From Xenococcaceae cyanobacterium MO_167.B27 (GTDB taxonomy: Bacteria > Cyanobacteriota > Cyanobacteriia > Cyanobacteriales > Xenococcaceae), in assembly GCA_030065935.1 (NCBI GenBank), contig JASJCP010000009.1, positions 62,001-126,000 of the forward strand: 64,000 bases of DNA, given 5' to 3'. This document shows positions 55,485 through 63,892 of the stretch, one piece after another. How positions within the stretch are numbered: the first letter of the stretch is position 1; each line of letters opens with the position of its first letter. A program made the translations under genes and the position numbers. The notes beneath the pieces are model-generated. The model saw nothing but the letters and a program-made list of their open reading frames with translations. It ran no database searches and was not told the origin of the DNA.

Positions 55485-56669
55485 CTAGGCAATAGCCCCC
55501 GACAGACCGCCATTACAGGGCTGTTTCACCACGGACGCACCGACCGCAGTTAAACCTCTATTAAGTACAACTTCGGCAGCAGCTATATCTCTGTCCTGTT
55601 CGTATCCGCACTCAGAACAAGAGTGTATTCTTTCACTTAACTCTTTTTTGCCTGTATGTGTTCCACAGTTAGGACATATTTGTGAAGTGAAATCTTTATT
55701 TACCTTTGCGAAATATGTATCCGTTCTTGAGCATACATATTCTAATATCTCAAAGAATTGACCTAATCCCATATCAAGAGATTGTTTGCAGAACATACCT
55801 TTACTCCAAGAAACAAAGTTAATGTCTTCTACAAATATCATTCCTACTCCGCCACTCAATTGATAGGCAAGCTTGAAATGATAGTCCTTTCTTCTATTAG
55901 CTACTGCTTCATGTAATAGGGCTATTCTTCTCTGTAATTTGTTCCATTTTTCTGAACCAATGCGTTTCTTTTTAAGCTTTCTTTGTAGTAATTCAATCTT
56001 ACGCAGTGCCTTGTCTAAGAACCTTGGTCTTTGGATTACCAAACTATCAGAAGTAGATAACATACTAGAAATACCTACATCAATTCCCACTGCATGACCG
56101 TGAGGTAATGGTGAAGGTATATCAACATCAAGCTCAATCATTACATTAGCATAGTAACCAGATGCTTTCTTAATGATTTGAACTTGTTTTATCAAGAAAC
56201 CATCGGGAATATCTCTAGATTTTCTTAACTTAACATTTTTAAGTAGAGGCATCTTGAGATAATTACCATTAATCTCAAACTTATTACTTAGAAGATTAAA
56301 AGATTTCATCTTCTTTTTGTAGCGTGGGAATCCCATTCCTTTACGAGCCATATCATTAAATGCTCTATCCAACTTTCGTAATGTTTGTTGCATAGCTTGA
56401 GCATTACCAGATTTCAAGTAAGGGTTAGTTTTCTTAGCCTGGGTAAGTTCAGCAGATTGAATATGATAATTAGGGTATTCAAATGGTTCGACAACATATT
56501 CAGAGATTAGAGAACACTTATTAATATCACACTTACGGCTGTTATACCAAAGTTTTCTTTGGTATAGAGCATGATTCCACACAGACTTACAAACGACAAG
56601 ATTATGGTCAATTATTTCTATCTGCTTCTTGCTTGGTTGTAGTTTGTAGCTGTAAGTGAGATTAAGCAT
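55485..56669 (-). CDS. tnpB: RNA-guided endonuclease TnpB (OrfB family)
   Basis: A 394-residue RuvC-type nuclease. Catalytic residues are all present: Asp197 in GIDVGISS, Glu281 in VEDINFVSW and Asp361 in DRDIAAAEV. The zinc ribbon is CPNCG...CSECG. The N-terminus YSYKLQPSKKQIEIID is typical of OrfB. The ATG at MLNLTYSYKL is used as start; an in-frame ATG 27 bases upstream is less likely. It should cut DNA next to its transposon-adjacent motif guided by an RNA from the element's right end. It looks intact. Confidence 0.93.
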   Translation of the reverse strand: MLNLTYSYKLQPSKKQIEIIDHNLVVCKSVWNHALYQRKLWYNSRKCDINKCSLISEYVVEPFEYPNYHIQSAELTQAKKTNPYLKSGNAQAMQQTLRKLDRAFNDMARKGMGFPRYKKKMKSFNLLSNKFEINGNYLKMPLLKNVKLRKSRDIPDGFLIKQVQIIKKASGYYANVMIELDVDIPSPLPHGHAVGIDVGISSMLSTSDSLVIQRPRFLDKALRKIELLQRKLKKKRIGSEKWNKLQRRIALLHEAVANRRKDYHFKLAYQLSGGVGMIFVEDINFVSWSKGMFCKQSLDMGLGQFFEILEYVCSRTDTYFAKVNKDFTSQICPNCGTHTGKKELSERIHSCSECGYEQDRDIAAAEVVLNRGLTAVGASVVKQPCNGGLSGAIA

Positions 56670-56801
56670 TACGACCCCTAATTCCTCTCTTATCACTTAT
56701 TCTACTACATATTTTACAAAAAAATATGTTAATTGTAAAAAAAAATTGACATCCCTCACGCTCCAAAAATAATCTTTGCCCGCGATTCATGAGGGGCAGC
56801 T

Positions 56802-56822
56802 CACTTGGGGAAACCCCAAGTG
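56802..56822. repeat. Perfect 9-bp-stem hairpin with 3-nt loop
   Basis: CACTTGGGG and CCCCAAGTG around AAA. It lies inside the presumed left end of the TnpB element. A related GGGGAAACCACC stretch is in the repeat at 16177, so it may be a dispersed repeat. Confidence 0.7.
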
Positions 56823-57037
56823 TTTATACGCGGGAGTCTCGTCGCGGGACGCGAGGGTCTTCTCCCAGAAGAATGATACAATTATAAATTTAATAAATAA
56901 GCAGTTAATTTTTTGTAGGATAGGTAAAGCGATATTGGAACTCATGTGAACCTAGTATTTGCTATTGTTGCAGACATTCATTATCTAAATAAATAAATAT
57001 AAATGTAATTCCCCAACTTCAAAAATATGCGCTACAA

Positions 57038-57065
57038 CTGGTAACTGATAACTGGTAAAGGGTAA
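57038..57065 (+). repeat. Heptanucleotide repeat (CTGGTAA)4 in the glmS leader
   Basis: CTGGTAA, CTGATAA, CTGGTAA, AGGGTAA in register, followed by CTAAGTT and the glmS ATG. Confidence 0.85.
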
Positions 57066-57072
57066 CTAAGTT

Positions 57073-58959
57073 ATGTGTGGAATAGTGGGGTACATAGGTA
57101 CGCAAGCAGCAACCGAAATTTTAATCTCTGGTTTAGAAAGATTGGAATATCGGGGTTACGACTCAGCAGGAGTCGCGACAGTATTAGAAGGAAAGCTAGA
57201 GTGCGTTAAAGCCAAAGGAAAACTATACAACCTTAGAGAAAAACTCGAACATAAGATTAATAATGCCCAAATAGGTATTGGACACACTCGCTGGGCGACT
57301 CATGGTAAACCAGAAGAACATAACGCTCATCCTCACCTAGATTCTGATAGTAAAGTTGCAGTAGTGCAGAATGGCATTATTGAAAACTATCGGGAATTAA
57401 GAGAAGAATTAAAAAGTAAAGGCATTGAATTTAGTACCGAAACCGACACAGAAGTAATACCCCATTTAATATCCCAATATTTAACTGATTCTAATCTCTC
57501 CCTACTAGACGCAGTACAAAAAACTATTTCTCGTTTAGAAGGAGGATTTGCAATCGCAGTTATAAGTGCAGATCATCCCTATGAACTAATAGTAGCTCGT
57601 CAACAAGCCCCCATTACCCTGGGTTTTGGACAAGGAGAATTTTTCTGTGCTTCCGATGTTACCGCCCTCTTGCCCCATACCCATGCTGTTTTAACCCTAG
57701 AAAATAGTGAAATAGCAAGGCTTACTCCTTTAGGAGTCGAAATATATACTTTTGCTGGAGAAAGAGTAAGTAGATTTCCTCGTACTCTGGATTGGAATCC
57801 TGGTCAAGTAGAAAAACAGGGTTTCCGTCACTATATGCTAAAAGAAATTTATGAACAACCAGGAGTAGTAAGGACAAGTCTCGAAACCTATCTTAATCCT
57901 AATTGGCACGCAGACGAAAATCCCGACTTTAGTCCTGTGAATCTCGGTTTATCTCCCCAACTATATGAAAACATAGACTATATCCAGATATTAGCTTGCG
58001 GTACAAGTTGGCACGCTGGTTTAATCGGGAAATATCTTTTAGAACAACTGGCTAATATTCCCACCACAATAGACTATGCTTCCGAATACCGCTACACCCC
58101 CAAACCCCTTATTCCCAATACCCTAACTATTGGTGTTACCCAGTCAGGAGAAACCGCCGATACTATCGCTGCGTTGGAGATGGAAAAAGGACGAAGGGAA
58201 AAGTTAGATTCCAAATTCCAAGTCAAACTCTTAGCTATTACTAACCGTGCTGAAAGTACTATAGCGCAACTATGTGGACATATTATTAATACCCAAGCAG
58301 GAATAGAAATTGGTGTTGCTGCGACAAAAACCTTTATCGCCCAAGTTATGGGCTTTTACTATCTGGCATTAGACTTAGCTTATCGCCGTAAAACCCTATC
58401 TAATGAACGCATTGCTGAAATTATTGAAGGATTGCGCCATATACCAGAGCAAATCGAGAAAACTCTGGAAACTCAAGAAAAGGCGATCGAAGAATTAGGC
58501 CACGAATTCACCCAAGAAACCGAAGACTTCATCTTTATTGGTAGAGGTATCAACTTCCCCATCGCCCTCGAAGGTGCATTAAAACTCAAAGAAATCTCTT
58601 ACATCCATGCAGAAGCCTATCCCGCAGGAGAAATGAAACATGGTCCTATTGCACTTTTAGATCATAAAGTACCAGTAGTAGCTGTGGCAATGCCTGGAAG
58701 CGTTTATGAAAAGGTAATTTCCAACGCTCAAGAAGCCAAAGCTAGGGATGCTAGGTTAATTGGGGTCACATCTGCAATGAATGCTCAAGAAGCAGGAACT
58801 ACTTTTGACGATGTGTTAACTGTACCTGAAGTAGAAGAGTTATTATCCCCTATTTTAGCGGTGATTCCTTTGCAACTATTGTCTTATCACATTGCAGCGA
58901 TTAAAGGGTTAGATGTAGATCAACCTCGTAACCTCGCAAAATCAGTAACGGTTGAATAA
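57073..58959 (+). CDS. glmS: Glutamine--fructose-6-phosphate aminotransferase
   Basis: Makes glucosamine-6-phosphate from fructose-6-phosphate and glutamine for peptidoglycan precursors; 628 residues. The N-terminal glutaminase begins with the nucleophile Cys2 (MCGIVGYIG) and has GYDSAG and GHTRWATHG. Two SIS domains follow (ACGTSWHAGL, VTQSGETADT, IFIGRG, EAYPAGEMKHGPIAL) and it ends DQPRNLAKSVTVE, the conserved C-terminus whose DNA is the TnsD recognition site in Tn7. The gene is intact; the transposon lies just downstream. A heptamer array takes the place of a Shine-Dalgarno sequence. Confidence 0.98.
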   Translation: MCGIVGYIGTQAATEILISGLERLEYRGYDSAGVATVLEGKLECVKAKGKLYNLREKLEHKINNAQIGIGHTRWATHGKPEEHNAHPHLDSDSKVAVVQNGIIENYRELREELKSKGIEFSTETDTEVIPHLISQYLTDSNLSLLDAVQKTISRLEGGFAIAVISADHPYELIVARQQAPITLGFGQGEFFCASDVTALLPHTHAVLTLENSEIARLTPLGVEIYTFAGERVSRFPRTLDWNPGQVEKQGFRHYMLKEIYEQPGVVRTSLETYLNPNWHADENPDFSPVNLGLSPQLYENIDYIQILACGTSWHAGLIGKYLLEQLANIPTTIDYASEYRYTPKPLIPNTLTIGVTQSGETADTIAALEMEKGRREKLDSKFQVKLLAITNRAESTIAQLCGHIINTQAGIEIGVAATKTFIAQVMGFYYLALDLAYRRKTLSNERIAEIIEGLRHIPEQIEKTLETQEKAIEELGHEFTQETEDFIFIGRGINFPIALEGALKLKEISYIHAEAYPAGEMKHGPIALLDHKVPVVAVAMPGSVYEKVISNAQEAKARDARLIGVTSAMNAQEAGTTFDDVLTVPEVEELLSPILAVIPLQLLSYHIAAIKGLDVDQPRNLAKSVTVE

Positions 58960-58978
58960 GTACAAATGAAACTAAATT

Positions 58979-58983
58979 ACTTT
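58979..58983. repeat. Presumed 5-bp target-site duplication (ACTTT) at attTn7
   Basis: Tn7-family insertion duplicates 5 bp. The five bases before the TGT terminus are ACTTT. The other copy, beyond the far end, is outside the window and cannot be checked. Confidence 0.5.
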
Positions 58984-58993
58984 TGTAGAATGA

Positions 58994-59062
58994 CAATAAA
59001 GTTGGTAACTTTGCAATAAAGTTGGTAACTTTAGTAAAAATAACAATAAAGTTGGTAACTTT
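58994..59062 (+). repeat. Three TnsB-binding sites of the transposon end
   Basis: CAATAAAGTTGGTAACTTT occurs three times without mismatch, at 58994-59012, 59014-59032 and 59044-59062 (start-to-start spacings 20 and 30 bp). The spacing and the CAATAAAGT core match TnsB sites of Tn7 ends. Confidence 0.92.
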
Positions 59063-59107
59063 TGTCGTATTATTGATAGAAGTAATACTGTATTGTTAAG
59101 TTTGCTA

Positions 59108-59326
59108 ATGGCTAGAAGTAAATATGATTGGACTCAAGTTAAGTTTGAGCGATACATCAAAGAAGGTCGAGGAAAAGGAAGTGGGAAGAATTATAAACCT
59201 TGGATAACAATTCAAGATTTTCCCTCAAAAGGTAGAGTATCGAGATCGCCTGGCTGGAAAAGCGACCAGCTTCGCTGTTGCGCTCCGCGCACCGCATTCA
59301 CCATTTTATGTCAGACTGGGAATTAA
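59108..59326 (+). pseudogene. tnsA: tnsA 5' fragment (frameshifted)
   Basis: Starts MARSKYDWTQVKFERYIKEG and continues YKPWITIQDFPSKGRVSRSPGWK, as in Tn7-like TnsA N-termini. After Trp-Lys (59260) it enters a GC-rich segment (AGCGACCAGCTTCGCTGTTG...) and runs to a stop in the wrong frame. The correct continuation (HRIHHFMSDWE) resumes at 59290 in the -1 frame. About 26 of the 29 intervening bases look inserted. The two frames overlap openly from 59236 to 59326. Confidence 0.75.
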
Positions 59327-59949
59327 GATTTTTCTATTTATTAGAATGGTCGGATGCAGTTAAAGACATCAGAGAACAATACCCATTGCTAGATTTAGAT
59401 TTAGCAATGGGTATTGCTGATGAAACGGGTATTGAGTATCCCAAAGATAAAAAAAGTGGAACTCCTTATGTATTAACGACTGATTTTATGTTGACAGTCA
59501 AACAAGGTAAGAAATTAGTTCAAATTGCTCGTACAGTCAAATTAGCTAAAGATTTAGACAAGAAAAGAGTTTTAGAAAAATTACAATTAGAGAAACACTA
59601 CTGGAATAGACAAAATATTGACTGGGCAATAGTTACAGAACAAGAAATCTCCAAAATTTTGGCAGACAACATCAAATGGGTTCATCCTGCTTATAAGTGG
59701 GAATTAACAGATGAAACTAACAATGGAAATTGTTACTATTTAAGCAATCTTTTAAAAAATAGATTAATCAATAAAAAAAACAAGATTTCTACAATAACAC
59801 AAGCATTAGATCGAGAGATGGGGATTAGCTCTGGGACATCTCTATCATTGTTTAAACATTTAGTTGCCAGAAAAGAAATTATCGTCGATATGCTTGGAGA
59901 AAAATTATCGAGTAGCTCTTCATCAAACATTATAAAAAAAGTTATTTAA
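59278..59949 (+). CDS. tnsA: TnsA endonuclease, main part (catalytic core and C-terminal domain)
   Basis: TnsA cuts the 5' ends of the transposon, giving cut-and-paste movement with TnsB. This frame (TTG at 59278, or ATG at 59308) holds the PD-(D/E)xK-type residues: Glu in MSDWELRFF, Asp in VLTTDFMLTV and Lys in QIARTVKLAKDL. The C-terminal winged-helix domain (about 110-223) includes KKNKISTITQALDREMG. It lacks the first about 50 residues, now in another frame. If restarted translation or frameshifting occurs, it may still work. It ends 20 nt before tnsB. Confidence 0.75.
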   Translation: MRSAHRIHHFMSDWELRFFYLLEWSDAVKDIREQYPLLDLDLAMGIADETGIEYPKDKKSGTPYVLTTDFMLTVKQGKKLVQIARTVKLAKDLDKKRVLEKLQLEKHYWNRQNIDWAIVTEQEISKILADNIKWVHPAYKWELTDETNNGNCYYLSNLLKNRLINKKNKISTITQALDREMGISSGTSLSLFKHLVARKEIIVDMLGEKLSSSSSSNIIKKVI

Positions 59950-59969
59950 TTGATGGTAAAAAAAAGATA

Positions 59970-62195
59970 ATGGCTAATCAACTATATATTAATGATCTAA
60001 TAGAGTGGGTGGAAGAATCTGGAGAAAGCACTGTCGAAAGAATTGTCTGGATAGATGAAAATTACATTCTTGCTTTTACATTTGATATAAACAAAAATCA
60101 AGGTGTGCCATATCCCAAAAAAATTAGCGAAATTGAAGAAGCTATTGATGAAGGATATGCTTTAAAACTAAAATCAGATCCTTGGTTAATAATAGTTACA
60201 GAAGAGCATCTGTCTGAAAAGGAAATAGAAATTAGAGACAGGACTTGGAACATAATTAGCAATCTAGTTCAACAAGAACCTGAAATATATGATCGCAAAC
60301 TACGAGGCTCTCTTGTAAATGATGCAATTGCTCGCTCTCAAGGCAAGGTTGCTAAAAAAACTATCTATGGTTATTTAAGAAAATATTGGCAGAGAGGAAA
60401 AACTAAAAATTCTTTGCTTCCTGATTATTCAAATTCAGGTGGAAAAGGCAAAACAAGAAAATACAGTAACAATATTAAACGAGGGCGACCTAGAAAATAT
60501 AAAAAAATTGCAGAAATAGGTAAAGGAGTCAATATAACTGAAGAAGATCGTAGGATTTTCAGGATTGCTATTTCTAAATTTTATAACAATAGAAAAGGGA
60601 ACTTTTTGACTACTGCTTATAAATTAATGCTCAAAGAATACTATACAGAAGAAATTATCTTCGATGATAAAGGAGTGAAAAAATCAACTTTAATACCTCC
60701 AGATAAGCAACCAACAATTAGACAGTTTCGATATTGGTATGACAAAGAGCATAGAGACATCAAAAAAACAGTTTCTTCAAGAAGAGGTAGTAGAGCTTTT
60801 GCATTAGAGCATAGAGCTATTTTAGGTAATTCTCAACAAGAAACGATTGGTCCTGGTTCTCGCTATCAAATTGATGCCACTATTGCTGATGTCTATTTAG
60901 TGTCCAAATATAATCGTAATTGGATTATTGGCAGACCCGTAGTGTATGTAGTGATAGATGTTTTCAGTCGCATGATCACAGGAGTTTATGTTGGTTTAGA
61001 AGGACCTTCTTGGTTGGGAATGATGATGGCTTTAGTTAATGCAGCTACTGATAAAGTCAAGTTTTGTGCTGAGTATGGAATTGAGATTACGGAAGAAGAA
61101 TGGTTAGCCCATCATATTCCTGATGCTATTTTAGGAGATCGCGGAGAATTAGCAGGAAAAAATGTGGAAACTTCTATTAATAATCTTGGTATTCGCATTG
61201 AAAATGCAGCACCTTATCGAGCAGACTGGAAAGGTTTAGTAGAACGACATTTTCGCATTATCCATGACAAAGTTAAACCTTTTCTTCCTGGTTATGTAGA
61301 TGTGGATTTTACTCAAAGAGGAGGGAAAGACTATCGTTTAGATAGCAAATTAGATTTAGATGAATTTACTAAAATTATTATCCATTTAATTCTTCAGCAT
61401 AATAATCATCATTATTTGCCAAACTATGACCGCGAAGAGATGATGATAACTGATGATGTTCAACCCATACCAAGAGAATTATGGCAGTGGGGAATTGCTA
61501 ATCGTTCGGGAAGGTTAAAAACTTTTCCTGAAGATATCGTTAAGCTTAATTTAATGCCAACAGATAGAGCAACTATTACAGCTAAAGGAATTAAATTCAA
61601 AAAACTTTACTACACCTCTGAAAAAGCCAGAAAAGAACAATGGTTTGAAAGAGCTAGAAGCAGATCTCTTTCTAAAGACGAAAAATATATCAATATATCT
61701 TACGACCCCAGAAAACCAGATATTATATACTTTCGTTCTTCAGATGGAAGAGATTTTGAAAAATGCTTTCTGATTGATTATGAAAATAAATATATGGGCA
61801 AAAATCTTTGCGATATTGAATATTTATTTGAGTATGAAAAACAACAGCAGCAAGTAAATAAGGGGCAACAAATACAAAAAGAAGTGGATTTGATGTCAGA
61901 GATTGAAGCCATAGTTACAGAAGCAGAAATCAAAACTAATGCGGTTCAAGATAAAACTCTTAGTAACAATCAAAGAGTTAAAGGCATTAGAGATAATCGA
62001 GGTTTTGAAAAAGAAAAGCGCAGAGAAGAAGAAGCTTTTGAACTAAGTCAAGATGAAACACTAGAGGGAGTAGAAGAAGTTAAATCACAAACTGCATCTA
62101 GCAAAACTAAGTCTAAAAAAACTAAATCTCTTAAGCGTAAAAATTTAGAACTACTTAAGAAAATGCGTCTAGAAAGATCAATTAAAGAGGAATAG
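59970..62195 (+). CDS. tnsB: Transposase TnsB
   Basis: DDE transposase that binds the end repeats and joins 3' ends to target DNA, 741 residues (Tn7 TnsB is about 700). The catalytic triad reads Asp302 in YQIDATIADV, Asp390 in ILGDRGELAG and Glu425 in KGLVERHF, with exact D-35-E spacing. The N-terminal part (about 60-290) holds helix-turn-helix DNA-binding regions. A Lys-rich charged tail (about 640-741) probably contacts TnsC. The gene begins shortly after tnsA and ends 5 nt before tnsC, so it is in an operon. Confidence 0.95.
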   Translation: MANQLYINDLIEWVEESGESTVERIVWIDENYILAFTFDINKNQGVPYPKKISEIEEAIDEGYALKLKSDPWLIIVTEEHLSEKEIEIRDRTWNIISNLVQQEPEIYDRKLRGSLVNDAIARSQGKVAKKTIYGYLRKYWQRGKTKNSLLPDYSNSGGKGKTRKYSNNIKRGRPRKYKKIAEIGKGVNITEEDRRIFRIAISKFYNNRKGNFLTTAYKLMLKEYYTEEIIFDDKGVKKSTLIPPDKQPTIRQFRYWYDKEHRDIKKTVSSRRGSRAFALEHRAILGNSQQETIGPGSRYQIDATIADVYLVSKYNRNWIIGRPVVYVVIDVFSRMITGVYVGLEGPSWLGMMMALVNAATDKVKFCAEYGIEITEEEWLAHHIPDAILGDRGELAGKNVETSINNLGIRIENAAPYRADWKGLVERHFRIIHDKVKPFLPGYVDVDFTQRGGKDYRLDSKLDLDEFTKIIIHLILQHNNHHYLPNYDREEMMITDDVQPIPRELWQWGIANRSGRLKTFPEDIVKLNLMPTDRATITAKGIKFKKLYYTSEKARKEQWFERARSRSLSKDEKYINISYDPRKPDIIYFRSSDGRDFEKCFLIDYENKYMGKNLCDIEYLFEYEKQQQQVNKGQQIQKEVDLMSEIEAIVTEAEIKTNAVQDKTLSNNQRVKGIRDNRGFEKEKRREEEAFELSQDETLEGVEEVKSQTASSKTKSKKTKSLKRKNLELLKKMRLERSIKEE

Positions 62196-62200
62196 CTGAT

Positions 62201-63889
62201 ATGAATAAAGTCCCAATTCCTAATGGTGTCGAAGCTACTATTGCCATATATCGCGACCAAAAACTACGTGAATATAATGCTAATCCCATGATTCAAGCAT
62301 TACCTCTGATTATGTCAGATCAAGAGTTCCTACAATCTGCAACAATAATGCCTGATTTTTCTCCAGAAGAACGGATGTTTGAGCCTCATTTGAGATTTCA
62401 CTGTGTAGAAAGATTATCTAGATATTTCGACCCTATAGACAAAACTTTAGAGTTACAAAGAATTGTTAGTGTTTTACTGAGGCAGGGGTACATAGCCCGT
62501 AATATATTGCAACCTCAATATGCTCGTCGTGCCAATCAAATCTATGAAGCAATCAAAACTGGAAGTGGCAAAACTATCGAAAATTATGTTGATGTTCCCA
62601 CCTCGGCTTCTGGCTTTACTTTAATTGGTCCTTCTGGAATGGGAAAAACTACCAATCTCAAAAACATTCTCAGTCTTTATCCTCAAGTAATCGCTCATCC
62701 CCAACACAATGCTTATCAGTTAGTTTGGATTAAAGTTGATTGTCCTCATGCGGGTTCTTTGAAAGGTTTGTGTATTGATATTTTTAAAGAAGTAGATCGC
62801 TTGCTTGGTACGAACTACTTTAAAAAATTCGGCTCAACTCGCAATTCAGAAGACTATATGCTGGCTCAGGTAGCTCAACTCGCCCATACTCATCATTTGG
62901 GAATGTTAGTCATAGATGAGATGCAAAATTTAGTCAATGCCAGAAGAACTAAAGACGATCTGCTCAATTTTTTGGTCAAAATGGACAATATCATTGGAGT
63001 ACCTGTAATTAGAGTCGGGACAAATGAAGCTTACCCCATTCTCCAAGGCAATTTTAGGAATGCCAGAAGGGGAACAGGAGAAGGAGGAGTTCTCTGGGAT
63101 CGCATGAAGCAAGAAGATGAAGATGAATGGAGTGAGTGGCAATTTTTTGTAGAAGGAATGTGGAAGTATCAATGGACAACAGAATATACTGTTTTGACGG
63201 ATGAGATATATGAAGCTCTTTACTTTGAAACTCAAGGTATTATTGATCTAGTAGTCAAACTATTTAAAATGGTTCAGTGGCGTGCGATCGCTCAAGGAGG
63301 AGACGAAATTGTCACCGTCGAACTCATACATGAGGTGGCGAAAGAAGGATTATATCTAGTCAAACCAATGCTCGATGCGATTAGGTCGGGTGATACTGAA
63401 TGGATGAATAAATACAAAGATATTGCTCCTTTAAGTACAGTTGAATATCAAACTAAATACGCCTCAAAATTAGAATCAAAAGATTTGAAAGAGATTCCGC
63501 GTTTAGCTCGTAAACAGCAAGAGCAAAAGTCACCAATCTTAAGCACTGTGATTCTTCAACTAATACAAGAATTAGATGTTGAACCACTTTTTGCTAAACA
63601 ATGTGCAGAGAAAGTGTTTAATCCCAAGGATAAAAACCATAATATTTCTTCTTTAGTTAAACAAGCTTATGCTCTAGTATTACAAGGTGGAGGAGCTACC
63701 ACTACGACTAATATTAAAGAAACTCAATCTAAAAAGACCAATAAAGTTAAATTAGAACCTCAATATCAAGAAAACGACATGAGGCTAATTGTTGCTGAAG
63801 CTCAAAAAAAAGGGATTTCGGCTCATGATGCTTTAAAACAAGCAGGATTTATTAGAAACCCGATTGATGATTTCATTAACGTAGGCTAA
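62201..63889 (+). CDS. tnsC: AAA+ ATPase TnsC
   Basis: The regulator that links target selection to the transposase, 562 residues, similar in length to Tn7 TnsC and twice that of the small TnsC of type V-K elements. Walker A is GPSGMGKTT (143-151), Walker B is LVIDEMQN (Asp239, Glu240). RVGTNEAYPILQGNFRNARR is the sensor region. The C-terminal part (about 400-562) probably contacts TnsA/TnsB. The stop is followed by the tniQ start after 3 nt. Confidence 0.95.
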   Translation: MNKVPIPNGVEATIAIYRDQKLREYNANPMIQALPLIMSDQEFLQSATIMPDFSPEERMFEPHLRFHCVERLSRYFDPIDKTLELQRIVSVLLRQGYIARNILQPQYARRANQIYEAIKTGSGKTIENYVDVPTSASGFTLIGPSGMGKTTNLKNILSLYPQVIAHPQHNAYQLVWIKVDCPHAGSLKGLCIDIFKEVDRLLGTNYFKKFGSTRNSEDYMLAQVAQLAHTHHLGMLVIDEMQNLVNARRTKDDLLNFLVKMDNIIGVPVIRVGTNEAYPILQGNFRNARRGTGEGGVLWDRMKQEDEDEWSEWQFFVEGMWKYQWTTEYTVLTDEIYEALYFETQGIIDLVVKLFKMVQWRAIAQGGDEIVTVELIHEVAKEGLYLVKPMLDAIRSGDTEWMNKYKDIAPLSTVEYQTKYASKLESKDLKEIPRLARKQQEQKSPILSTVILQLIQELDVEPLFAKQCAEKVFNPKDKNHNISSLVKQAYALVLQGGGATTTTNIKETQSKKTNKVKLEPQYQENDMRLIVAEAQKKGISAHDALKQAGFIRNPIDDFINVG

Positions 63890-63892
63890 CTA

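Larger units (their letters stand above)
55446..56866 (-). mobile_element. IS200/IS605-type element carrying only TnpB (IS1341-like)
   Basis: A single tnpB gene is flanked by hairpin-forming sequences sharing the core TCGCGGGACRCGAGGG: CCCTCGCGGGACACGAGGG at 55446-55464 and a longer hairpin at 56832-56866. These are probably the right and left ends; the exact boundaries are uncertain. No tnpA is present, so movement would need TnpA in trans. The right end lies in the 3' end of the sulfotransferase gene. The region 3' of tnpB should encode the guide (omega) RNA. Confidence 0.65.
56670..57072. other. IS left flank and glmS leader
   Basis: Contains the upstream part of the TnpB element, a perfect hairpin CACTTGGGG-AAA-CCCCAAGTG (56802-56822), the presumed left-end hairpin (56832-56866), A+T-rich DNA, and heptamer repeats before glmS. 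No gene is seen. Confidence 0.5.

Noticed and set aside
56870-57072. glmS ribozyme/riboswitch upstream of glmS
   Set aside because: No ribozyme core was recognised in this A+T-rich, heptamer-containing leader, and the ribozyme is mainly known from Firmicutes.
58994-59062. CRISPR array (three identical direct repeats)
   Set aside because: The 19-bp repeats have 1-bp and 11-bp gaps, far too short for spacers, and their sequence and position match TnsB sites at a Tn7-type end.
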